From: Pratylenchus scribneri | Taxonomy: Eukaryota; Nematoda; Chromadorea; Rhabditida; Pratylenchidae | Direction of reading: 5' to 3' | DNA: 64,000 nucleotides | Assembly: GCA_030063045.1 (NCBI GenBank) | Contig: JAQSEB010000008.1 | Coordinates: 2,454,793 to 2,518,792 of the forward strand | Part shown: positions 23,553-33,700 of the stretch, in pieces | Layout of the letters: each line of letters starts with the position of its first letter | How positions within the stretch are numbered: position 1 is the first letter of the stretch | The notes under the pieces: model-generated | Database searches by the model: none | What the model saw: the letters and a program-made list of their open reading frames with translations, nothing else | What the model was told of the DNA's origin: nothing | Program-made: the position numbers and the translations under genes

Positions 23553-24475
23553 TATGTCGGCGGCAAAACTGAAATTCAGGCAAAACTGAAATTGCCTAGG
23601 CAAAACTGAAATTTTTCAGTTTTGCCGGGAAGTCAGGTAAAACTGAAATTTCCTAGGCAAAACTGAATAAATTTCAGTTTTACCTGAAAGTTAGGCAAAA
23701 CTGAAAATATCTACACCCAAATTAAACCAATCTCTACATTTTGGTCTAGAATAAATTTTTAATTGAAAATTCGAAGAAAATGGCTACTAATTTAATTTTT
23801 TAATTGGAAATCGAAGAAAATACTTAATAATTATTAATGAAAAATATTTTTTTGCAGAAAAAATTAAAAAAAATAATAAGGGGATTAAGGTGGATATAGG
23901 GGGATTAAGCCCCGAAATAGTGAGAAATCGCCCAGAAGGCCAATGGAATGTAGGAGAAATTAGCCGAAGATGCTGAGAATGCGTAGGATATAGCCAGATA
24001 TAGGGGCTAGGGATTAGGATTAGGGGTTCGGAGCATAGGATTCTAGCGAAGCCGGAAGCATAACAGCCTAAACCAGTACCCACGCCCATCAATTTGAGGC
24101 CTTAATCCGGCTTAATCTTTCCATATCCACCTTAATTCCCCTATATCCGGCTATATCCTCCGCATTCTCAACACCTTCGGCTAACTTCTCCTACATTCCA
24201 CTGACCTTCTGGGCCATTTCCTATCTATTTCGGTGCTTAATCCTCCTTAATCCCCCTATATCCATCTTAATCCCTAATTATTTTGAAATTGTAGTGATTT
24301 GGTATAAATTGGTTGTAGATATTTCAGTTTTGCCTAACTTTCAGGTAAAACTGAAATTTATTCAGTTTTGCCTAGGAAATTTCAGTTTTACCTGACTTCC
24401 CGGCAAAACTGAAAAATTTCAGTTTTGCCTAGGCAATTTCAGTTTTGCCTGAATTTCAGTTTTGCCGCCGACATA
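23553..24475. mobile_element. 923-bp palindromic TIR element (CAAAACTGAA words)
   Basis: The termini TATGTCGGCGGCAAAACTGA and its reverse complement at 24456-24475 are flanked by TA on both sides. Complementarity extends about 150 bases and consists of repeated GGCAAAACTGAAATT words on one arm and CAGTTTTGCC on the other. The core (23.87-24.27 kb) has CGGCTTAATCC/GGGGATTAAGG words shared with the block at 1.3-2.1 kb. There is no transposase. Confidence 0.8.
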
Positions 24476-24706
24476 TAGATTCAATCCATGTAAATAGCCG
24501 AAAAACGGTTTGGATAAAATGTCTTAAACGATCGAACTTTTTAAAGTAAAATATTTGAAACGCGTTAGCGCCATTTATTAAAATTAAAATTAGGAAGCCA
24601 ATATTAACTTGTAAAAAAAATCTTCAAATTTACTAATGAAATAAAAATGGGGATATCAATTAGTTTTTAATTTATTACAACCATAAAAAGATCTGAAAAA
24701 TAGAAT

Positions 24707-25869
24707 ATGGCAAACAACAACAACAATAATTATAATAATGCACCACCATTGGATGAAATGGAGCAGGCAGTCCAATATTTGGTTGAAATCACTGGCGTGT
24801 ATGAGGCACTCGCGCAATTTATGCTTGAAGAGAGCGATTACGATTTGAATGTTTGTGGAAATGATTAAAGATTAATTAAAATATTATTTAATTCGACAAA
24901 AGATAACCTGCAGTGGTTTATCCTAAACCATAAATATTATACTCAATCGCTAGAAGCAGATCTAGTCAAGATGCATAATTTAATTATGTTCAGGGTGGCC
25001 AGGTCTCCCAGTGAAAAATATGGCAAAAGCAGAAAAAAATATGGCAAAATATGGCAATTTCAACTAAAAATATGGCATTTTTATGGCATAAATTTTTGTG
25101 ATAAAATATTATAAAAATGCGTTTATTTTTCTATACCATGCTTATTAGTATTCGATTTTGCTTTGTTCGAAAGCCCATTTTTGTAAAGGAAATGGATAAA
25201 TATGCATTATCAAATCGAACAATGGTCCCAAGGGAAACATTTTAAACCAAAATAGCCGCGCAGCGAAAGATTTTAGTCCAAAATGGCCGCGCAGCGAAAG
25301 ATTTTGATTAAAATCATCATTTTTAAGAAATTTTTAAAAATATGGCATGTTATAAGGCAAAACAAAAATATGGCAAAAAATAAGGCAAATCTTTAAAAAT
25401 ATGGCAAATGCCTTATAAATAAGGTACTCTGGCAACCCTGATTATGTTTTTGCTTTCGGTTTAATCAATTCTAACTTTTTTTTGCACCAGAAACCAAAAT
25501 GAGTTTACCGTATAACAAACACCCTTTAATTGTTGACCAAACTATGGCAAATTATTTAACAGCTTTATCCAATCAATGGTTTATGGTTTTTACATTTAGG
25601 ACAAATTGTTAAACCATTATAAATGGGTTTATGTACTCTTTTTCTAGAATACAGTAGATAAAATAGATTACTTCTCAAATTTTGCATAAAATACGCCGCC
25701 TTTTCAGCGAGCATTGTCAAACTTTTTCAATGAACAACAATATGGACAACAGCAGGAACAACAAAACAATGAAGATGGAGAAAAAAATGAGGAAGCAGAC
25801 GATGACAAAGACAACAAAAATGACCAATCAACAAGCATTGAAGAGCCAGCCAAAAAACAGTTTCCATAA
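24707..25869 (+). CDS. UBA-like small protein, intron split by hAT-like element
   Basis: Exon 1 is 24707-24850 and exon 2 is 25708-25869, joined in phase 0 to give 101 residues. Residues 15-58 (LDEMEQAVQYLVEITGVYEA, then LAQFMLEESDYDLN, then RALSNFFNEQ) fit a three-helix UBA-like fold of the kind at the N-terminus of p47/NSFL1C proteins, in which the intron separates helices 2 and 3. The tail is glutamine-rich, then acidic (DGEKNEEADDDKDNKNDQ). Without splicing the frame stops after 53 codons. UBA-like domains bind ubiquitin. A donor CA|GTTTCC near 25859 could instead join this gene in frame to the E2 exon at about 26068, giving a UBA-E2 fusion (speculative). Confidence 0.6.
24991..25440. mobile_element. 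hAT-like non-autonomous element, ATATGGCAAAA words
   Basis: The termini CAGGGTGGCCAG and CTGGCAACCCTG are flanked by a perfect 8-base duplication ATTATGTT (24983-24990 and 25441-25448), the hAT signature. The interior is repeats of AAAAATATGGCAAAA and GGCCGCGCAGCGAAAGATTTT. Confidence 0.88.
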
Positions 25870-27110
25870 AATTTAAAAATTAAAATCAATTTTAATTTCA
25901 CCGATTTATGATTTTGCCTTTTTTCCTCTCTCGGGTAGGCTTCTACCTTCTAATATGTAGACGAGAGTGGGCTTCAATTAGATCATTTATGGTGTAAAAA
26001 CTAATTTTTAGCTTTATATATTTATTATCACTTATATTTGCAAATTATTAAATAAAATGTTATCCAGGGCCAAGAAGAAGAAAATGATGGAAATTGAATA
26101 TGGAAAGGCCGGCACATCATCCACAAAAATGAGTAAAAAACATTAATTTACTAAAAATTTAAATCAAATTATTCAAAATTTAGGTTTGCGTGAAGATCTG
26201 AACAAAGATGAGCCATTAAAAAAGCAGCGACTTGAAGTGGAACAAACAAAATGTAATTCTTACCTTTTTAATAAAAACATAAATAATAAGCAAATAAGGA
26301 AATTTAAAACATAGGTGGCGGCGAAATTCGATAAGCATTTAAATGTTATTATTAATAATTGATTATAATATAATTATAATTAGAGTATCCCGGAAATTTC
26401 CGCGGCCTTTTTTCTGGTTCTGATTTCTTTTTGGAAAATTGACAGCGAAACCCCAAGTTATAATAAGCAATTAATTTTATATTGAATCACAAAATTTTTC
26501 TATTAACAGATGATTCTGCTGCTGAATTATATTGTACGACAATGAAGGAGTTGATATTCAGTATGTCCACTTTTCATAATTTTTTCAAAAATTATAAATT
26601 GCTTTCAATTTTTCGACTCGAGGTTTTATCTTTCTTTTATAATCTATTTTGATCATTCATTAAGAACGATGATAAAACTAAAAAACGACACTTGTCAATT
26701 GCAAAAAAAAATCAAAAAAAATTACTAATTTTATTGCCATTTTATTCAATCAATTTAAAACAGAGACAATTCCATTCTATGGTGCCAACAATAATGAATT
26801 ATGCATTCCATATCATTTTGCCTCCTCATTGAACAATTCTTCCACTGCTGCTGCTGGTGAGAAATTTATGACAGCACGATTGGCCAAGGAAATTGCTTCA
26901 TTTCATGAATCTCTGCCAGTTTCGGCAGAAAGCACTATTTTTGTGCGCGCCTGCGAGGAACGATTGGATGTGATGAAAGTAGGCTGATAAAATAGTATTG
27001 AGAAGTATTTATAAAAAAAGTTTTCAAAAACATTCTATCTATTTTACCAACATTAATTCCGTCTGTTTCCAGTCAGCATTAATTCCGCTTGTTCCCACCC
27101 CTCCCCCCAA

Positions 27111-27393
27111 AGTGCTGTGCCAGCTCTTGCAGGGTCGGAGCCGGTGCTAGGGATTTTTGGCCAGTTTGTGGCTCCGACCACTTTTCCTTTTTGCCTATCA
27201 TCTTTTCAGTCAACATTTGTTCGTTCGAGATTTTTTTTCGAGATTTATTTCTGAGATAAGTTTGAGCGAGATCTCGAGTTCGAGATCTCGATAAATCTCG
27301 ATACGAGATCTCGTCTCGGTCCCCTGGACGGAGCTAAAATTTTTGGGGATCGGAGCTCGAGTCGGAGTAATAAAATACGAATGGCACAGCACT
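27111..27393. mobile_element. hAT-like mini-element, GAGATCTCG words
   Basis: The termini AGTGCTGTGCCA and TGGCACAGCACT are inverted and flanked by CCCCCCAA / GCCCCCAA (7 of 8 matching). The interior has CGAGATCTCG and CGGAGC words. It has landed inside the CCCCCAACATTAATTCC minisatellite in an E2 intron. Confidence 0.75.
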
Positions 27394-27394
27394 G

Positions 27395-28190
27395 CCCCCA
27401 ACATTAATTCTTAATTCCGCCTGTTTTGCCCCCAACATTAATTCTTAATTCCGCCTGTTTTGCCCCCAACATTAATTCTTAATTCCGCCTGTTTTGCCCC
27501 CAACATTAATTCTGCCTGTTTTGCCCCTAACATAAATTCCGCCTGTTTTGCCCCCAACATTAATTCCGCCTCTTTCCCCCCAACATTTATTCCGCCTCTT
27601 TCCCCCCAACATTAATTCCGCCTCTTTCCCCCCAACATTAATTCCGCCTGTTTTGCCCCCAACATTAATTCCGCCTGTTTTGCCCCCAACATTAATTCTG
27701 CCTGTTTTGCCCCTAACATAAATTCCGCCTGTTTTGCCCCCAACATTAATTCCGCCTATTTCCCCCCCCCCCCCCCCCCCAACATAAATTCCGCCTGTTT
27801 TGCCCCCAACATTAATTCCGCCTGTTTTGCCCCCAACATTAATTCTGCCTGTTTTGCCCCTAACATAAATTCCGCCTGTTTTGCCCCCAACATTAATTCC
27901 GCCTATTTCCCCCCAACATAGATTCCGCCTGTTTTGCCCCCAACATTAATTCCGCCTCTTTCCCCCCAACATTAATTCCGCCTCTTTCCCCCCAACATTA
28001 ATTCCGCCTCTTTCCCCCAACATTAATTCCGCCTGTTTTGCCCCCAACATTAATTCCGCCTCTTTCCCCCCAACATTAATTCCGCCTCTTTCCCCCGAAC
28101 ATTAATTCCGCCTCTTTCCCCCCAACATTAATTCCGCCTCTTTCCCCCGAACATTAATTCCGCCTCTTTCCCTCCAACATTAATTCTACG
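27395..28190 (+). repeat. 27-bp C-rich minisatellite in E2 intron
   Basis: Units of CCCCCAACATTAATTCCGCC followed by TGTTTTG or TCTTTC repeat about 28 times, with sub-blocks duplicated at higher order and a long C-run at 27763-27780. Confidence 0.9.
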
Positions 28191-28445
28191 TTAGGGTCCT
28201 TACTTACTTATTAGGGGATAGTTTATCATTTCACATATCTATAACCCTAATCATTTATTTATTTTTTATACTTACATTAGGCATAAGCTATCATTGATAA
28301 TATAAGAAAAAAAATAATAAAAATTTTTCCCAAAACCTAAGATATGTTATCAAACATTAGTATTGTAAATATATTCCATGTACATTTTAATTCAATTTTT
28401 AATTTTTTCCAATTTTAGGCTTTGATTATTGGACCAACTGGAACG

Positions 28446-28450
28446 CCCTA
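28446..28450. other. Target-site duplication, left
   Basis: CCCTA before the left LTR matches CCCTA at 41535-41539 after the right LTR; five bases is usual for BEL/Pao integrases. Confidence 0.93.
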
Positions 28451-29086
28451 TGTTGCGAAGTCAAGCAACGAATAGAAAAAAAAATGGGAAAAGGGGGAAA
28501 GGATGGAAAAGGAAGAGGCGAATCCGAGCACGAAATTGAAAGTGCCCTTAGGCAAAAATCACCCCAAATTCACTCAATTTCCCTCAAATCAAATTCGGTG
28601 GATTCCCGAAAAATATTTATTGAAGTCAATCGCACAAAATATTATTGTCGTCAAATTAAATAAATTGTTGGTGGATAAATTTTGATAAAAACGAAGGTTG
28701 GACAAATTCGAAGTCAAGGCAAAAAAAAGGGGTAGAAGTAAGAAGAAGTGGCCAGGCCAAAAGTTGGTGGAAAGAAGAGCAAAAAAGGAGGCGGGGCAAA
28801 TCCCCTGTGGTAGTTGTGAACAAATATTGGAAAAGCACAAATTTGATAAAAGTGGGGGACCAATTAAAAAATGGAATATTGGGGAAAATGATAAATTAAT
28901 AAGTGGCATCAATGGAAGGAAATATGATTATAAATAAAAAGGGAATAAAATGGCAAATAAATTCATCAATCATCCAATTAATTTTATCCACTTTTCTTCC
29001 AAATAATTTTCAGTTTTTTCCCTCGAATTCTTTTCCACCCATTTCCAATTTCCATTCACTGATTATTATTTGCCGGATTGGCAACA
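28451..29086 (-). repeat. 3' LTR of the BEL/Pao element
   Basis: 636 bases, same length as the other LTR with no difference found on reading both. The sense strand begins TGTTGCC and ends GCAACA. The 5' edge is overlapped by the last 10 codons and stop of the small downstream ORF. An AATAAA (minus strand, near 28617) is a candidate poly-A signal. Confidence 0.95.
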
Positions 29087-29682
29087 GCCTCCCCGCCCCC
29101 AGCCGCCGAGCCGAGAATTTTACGCCGAATAATCTCCACATCCGCTTGCAGACCGATGACTTTGGCAAACGCAGCATCGTGATGTGGCAAACCGAGCAGA
29201 AGGGCATGCACCTCCACCAACCCCTGTTGAATGCGGTGCAGAGTAGGAAGGAAATGTGGAGCTTCCGGTTGTTGCTGCGTGGTGGGTTCGGGTGCCATCA
29301 CAGGAGGGTGCGATGTGGGAGGTTCCACCTGTGCCCGGATAGGCAATACACGCTGCTCAAGACGTTGTGCCGGCCGTTCCGGTGGAGGATTACGCTGCTG
29401 GGCCGGTGTTGCCGGGTCGGGTTCACGGTTTTGACAACGGCGACGCTGACTTGGCCAAAAGAATTTCGGCGAGAGAGGACGACGATGGCCATATTTCGAA
29501 TATGCCGCTGGTGGTGAATTTTGACGAGAAGCAGCCAGAGGCGATCGACGAGTGGATGACGTGGAACGGCTGGACGAGCCACGACGATTGCGATTGGCCG
29601 AATGCCGATAAGGGGATCGCCGAGGTGGGGTTGGTGAGCGGCGATTGTCCGGCCGAACCACGACTGAATTAATTTTGGCCAT
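29056..29682 (-). CDS. Accessory basic RS-rich ORF of the BEL/Pao element
   Basis: From ATG at 29682 there are 208 codons ending inside the 3' LTR. The first 80 residues are very basic and rich in Arg-Ser (RRSPTPPRRSPYRHSANRNR, then RGSSSRSTSSTRRSP), resembling RS domains or nucleic-acid-binding tails. The middle is Pro/Gln-rich. The last 60 residues (RIQQGLVEVHALLLGL, then AFAKVIGLQADVEIIRRKIL) predict a helical, possibly oligomerising segment. The frame stays open upstream to 30285, but that part is low-quality sequence, so I chose this ATG. I do not recognise a family. Its survival without stops in a young element suggests function, perhaps a regulatory or capsid-associated protein, but this is inference. 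Confidence 0.6.
   Translation of the reverse strand: MAKINSVVVRPDNRRSPTPPRRSPYRHSANRNRRGSSSRSTSSTRRSPLAASRQNSPPAAYSKYGHRRPLSPKFFWPSQRRRCQNREPDPATPAQQRNPPPERPAQRLEQRVLPIRAQVEPPTSHPPVMAPEPTTQQQPEAPHFLPTLHRIQQGLVEVHALLLGLPHHDAAFAKVIGLQADVEIIRRKILGSAAGGGEAVANPANNNQ
29087..29104 (-). other. Polypurine tract
   Basis: On the element's sense strand GGCTGGGGGCGGGGAGGC lies immediately before the 3' LTR, where plus-strand DNA priming starts. Confidence 0.75.
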
Positions 29683-30095
29683 TTTGCTGGGTGGTGGTCG
29701 GTATGATGAATGGTTGAGCAGCTGAATGAGCCTTTTGGAAAGTGAATCCAGGGTTGGACAATTGCTGAAAAGGGACAAAAGTGGACGAATGTCGAAAATC
29801 ACGCCGAAAAGTGACAAATATGAACGGTAAATGGAAAAATGGCAGAAAATGGAGTTGTATTTTGGGATTGGAAATGCCGAAAAAAGGAAATGTGTGGATG
29901 CAGATATTGGGCCAATAATTTTTCGCTGGATTGGTTGGGTTGCCACGAATTTGGAAGGGAAGCAGGGGCACAGGAGTAATTGCAGAAAAGGGGAAATAGC
30001 AAAAAAATGGTTGAAGTAAAAGCGCAAAAAGGGGATTTTTGAAGAGGCCAGCCGCAGAATGGTCAATGCTGGCTCTCGCTGTGCGCTGGCGCTGT

Positions 30096-30788
30096 TCAAG
30101 CACGATGGTACTCCACTTTCAAATGCTCGATGGGATACTGGTTGAAATGGCGCCGTCCAAAGTTCCAAACAGGAAATCCATTGCGCAGTCGTTGGCGGCC
30201 AAGGCGGCCAAATCCCCGAACTCCACCAGGTTGGGCAATGCATGGCAGGTTTGGATGGCGGAGAGGGGTGCCTTGGCCGTTCCAAAAATCCGCCACTGTA
30301 GTTGTGGGCCCAATGAGCAAAACAGATGCCGGTGCACGCCCAATTTCCCCTTCAATGACGGTTCCATCGCGAGAAAGGATGCGATGGAATGTGAGAATGC
30401 GGTTGGCCAATTGGACATGAGAAGGGAACCAGTCAGGCTGGAGCACGCGGATTAAGAAAATGTCCAAATGCGCATAGCCTAAGGATGGATGACGGGGCAC
30501 AGCCGGCACGCGTTGCAGCGGATTTGGTGGATTTGCCGGGATTTGCCGGAATGGTGCACGCTGATTATTAGCCGGTGGAATGCGCATGATCTGAGGCTGT
30601 TGACGCTGAACGGCTAGACGAACTTGAATGTTTCCCATCGGTTGAAGATTGGGCTGGGCCAGATTGTTGCGCTGTTGAGGAGTATTGCGCTGATTGGCCG
30701 GCTGATTATTGCGCTGATTTGGCAGCTGATTGTTTCGCCGCGGTTGGGGTCGGCCAAAATCGGAATTACCAAAAGAGGAAACACTCAT
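30096..30788 (-). CDS. C-terminal accessory unit, in frame with polyprotein
   Basis: The last 230 residues of the long frame start at an internal ATG (30788; residue 3107). They read MSVSSFGNSDFGRPQPRRNN and continue with glutamine/asparagine repeats (RNNQPANQRNTPQQRNN), then a globular-looking segment (FLIRVLQPDWFPSHVQLANR; VRGFGRLGRQRLRNGFPVWN). Composition changes sharply from the low-complexity Phe/Pro-rich stretch before it, so it is probably a separate protein expressed by splicing or reinitiation. No family recognised; a nucleic-acid-binding role would fit the basic Q/N-rich head (inference). Confidence 0.5.
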   Translation of the reverse strand: MSVSSFGNSDFGRPQPRRNNQLPNQRNNQPANQRNTPQQRNNLAQPNLQPMGNIQVRLAVQRQQPQIMRIPPANNQRAPFRQIPANPPNPLQRVPAVPRHPSLGYAHLDIFLIRVLQPDWFPSHVQLANRILTFHRILSRDGTVIEGEIGRAPASVLLIGPTTTVADFWNGQGTPLRHPNLPCIAQPGGVRGFGRLGRQRLRNGFPVWNFGRRHFNQYPIEHLKVEYHRA

Positions 30789-33700
30789 TTTGGGAATTGC
30801 AAAGTTCAAAAGTAGAAAATAGGAAAGGATGAAATTGGTTGAGTTGGTTGCTCGCTGAAAGTTTGTTGACGACAAAAAATGAATTGGCTGAATGTTGGGG
30901 ATGTATGGAATAGGTGGAGGAAGGCGGAGTCGAAGTTGGCCGACAGCAGATGTGAAGGATGGCCAAGCCGATAAGAAAGGATGCCTTCCCCCTTGCCCCA
31001 AACCCAACAACCCCGGCGGGGGAAAAGTTGAGTAGGTCAAATGCAGCGATGGCGATGAATAATTTGGAGCGAGGCACCGCCGGCGGGGAAAAATTGTTGA
31101 TTGTGAATAAGGGGTCAACCAAAGTCCATCCTCCTTTTGAATCGTGTTGTTGATGAGAAATGGCGGCCGGTGGAAGGATGAAGAATGTGTGAAAGGTAAA
31201 AATGGGCAAAAGGTCCAAAGATGAAATGGAATAAAGCTGAATGGGCCAAAATAGGGGGAAAGGCTGAAGGGCAAAATTGAATAGGCCGGAATGAAGGGGC
31301 CAAAATTTTGGCGGCAAAAAGGCAATGAAGTGAATTTGAATTGACCAAAATGGAATGGACCAATATGAAGGATGGATTGGGGTAGGCCAAAATGTTGAGG
31401 GAAATGGAATGAAGGGAATTCGAAGAGGGCAGTTTTGTGTTCACTGAATATGGTAGGGGATGCCTGATGAAAGGGATGATGTTGGCCAAAAAAGGAAATA
31501 GAAAACGCCGTAAAAGAGGGAATGGAATAAAAATGGCCGAAATGCGAAGTAGAAAGAACCGCCGAAAGGCCAATTGAATAAAATAGGCTCAGATGCAGTG
31601 CAGACTCACCCGCCAAAGGGCAAATTGAGATGAATGGACTGAAATGCAGCGAAGAATTAGCCGCCAAAGGAACATTGGGGTAAAATGGGCATAGAGGCAA
31701 AGTAGGAGATGCCGCAGAATGTCGAATAGGCACAATGGCACAGATTGAAATGAGGATTCTCGCCATTCTGAACATTGGGGTTTGGCGCAGGATGAAAGGC
31801 AGAAGGCGAATGAGCAAAAAGGCAAAGATGAGGATGGCCAAAATGAAGTAGAGATGGGCATAAAGCATAGCCCACGGGTTCGAAAAGTCGAACCATGCTT
31901 GGCTGGGTTCCGGATCCGTTGTGATTTTGCCCGATGTGTGCTGATGAGTTGAGAACCGATTGCGCAGTGGAATGAAGTAGAGCGTGCCGTTGAGATGAAA
32001 GTGGGTTTCGCCGGCTGGACAATCCACCAAGCATTCGGTATTGATTGAGTAGTGGTCGAAGGGCAAAATAATGGTGTTTGCTGATCCGTTTACTGCACAA
32101 TGCGCCACAAAAAGGGTTCCATCGGCGCAGTCTACTTTTGCCAATGGGTTGCCGTGGTCGCTGTGGCAAATGTAGTCAAGTTGTGCACCGGTCGAGCAGC
32201 GGTAGCAGCCAACAAGTTTCTGGGGAAACAGCCAGCATTTAGAGTCGCGGAATTCCATGGTTAATGATAGATTGTGCATGGCGACGTGTAATTGTACTGG
32301 CGAATATGAATGTTGGGCGAAGACCGCTGACTCCTCATTTCTCAAATGGATCTTTGCGATGTCTAATGGCAATCTTGAATCAGGTGAAGCCAAGAGGTCG
32401 TCCAGATTGAGATGCCGACAAGAGCAGTCCACGGTGCCTTCAGCATGATTTGGGAAGCATTCCGGGCAGGCGCTGGTAGCAATGGTACAGTTGAGTAGGC
32501 GAGCATCTTCTCGAGTAGGGCACGTCAAATCCAATGGAATTTGGTCAATAATGGCCACAGAACGTCCGTCGGTGACAAACTTGGAGTCCAAAACGGGCAT
32601 GGGCGGTAAAGAAACGGCCAGAGGGGTTAACGTCAAATTCCCCCATTTGGATGAAAGGCCAGGATGAAGGGCCATTCTTGCCGATTGGCGTTGGCCATTG
32701 TTGGCCTCCAAGGTTAGCTGAACGATGAGACGCGTAGACCAGCCGGGACAGCTGAACAGCTCGAATGGGTCGGAGCTGGTTGGTCGCACGAAGTTTCTGT
32801 AGAAAAGGCAAGCTGAAGCTGGAAGGGCACAGTCGTTGCCCCAAAAGGACGTGGAATCCAGGCAGTAGCTGTTTCCTGGAACATCGTTAACCGTCTTCAA
32901 TTCCGGGATGGAAGTTTCTGGCCGAATTTCAGAGCAGTAGTCGCCACGACATGAGCCGGCTTTGGGGCATCTTTTCACCGCCAAACTTTCCATATTGTAG
33001 CTTCGTAGCCAGGCCTCAGTTTTGGGATGGCAGTCGAGTGTTAGCGAGACGAGGCGAAGAGTGAGCGTGGCCAAAACGATTCCGTGTTCATCCCGGACTA
33101 GCAGGGTGTTAGTTTGACCGGCTGGCAGCAACGTGAGTGTAGTGGCAGTGGTAATTTTGCATTCAATGCCCAATTCGCCTCTCTTGCAACTTTCTGAGTG
33201 GCTTATGATGGAGATAGTGTCGCCGCTCGCTGTATTGATGGTACCAAGCATAAGAGCGACCAGGAATGAGCCGGTCATTTGCCTCAGCCGAGTTCTAGCG
33301 ATTCTTACGCTTCTCCGGACGGTATGGGCGGCACGCCTTGAAGTTGATCGAACTCGTTGGGCCACTCGCTGCTCCTCATATTGAGTCCATGGGCGACCGA
33401 TGATCCAGAAGAGGAGGCGAAGTGGCAGGCAAAGGATGGCAGTTATCGAATCGCGCAGAAAGCGAGCCGCAGCTCTAGCCGACATGAAGATGGCAAAAAG
33501 ACAGCCGAGAATAATGAAGGAAGTGCCAGAAAGAGCCAAATAAAGCACCGTGGCCCATTGCTTGTTGCAGGTCGGATTTTGCAGATGGTCCATGCAGAAC
33601 CAGCAGTCAAAAAGTTCGCAGCTGTCAACGGCTGGACAGGTAGTGGCGACGTGGAATTGCCTGGAGGCGCTTTCCCAAAAGAAGGCCTCGCATTTGTGGT

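Noticed and set aside
30766..32169. Minus-strand frames of 90-183 residues overlapping the region after env
   Set aside because: Alternative frames of a stretch low in stop codons by composition; Phe/Pro/Leu-rich without motifs. The in-frame reading is already part of the polyprotein.
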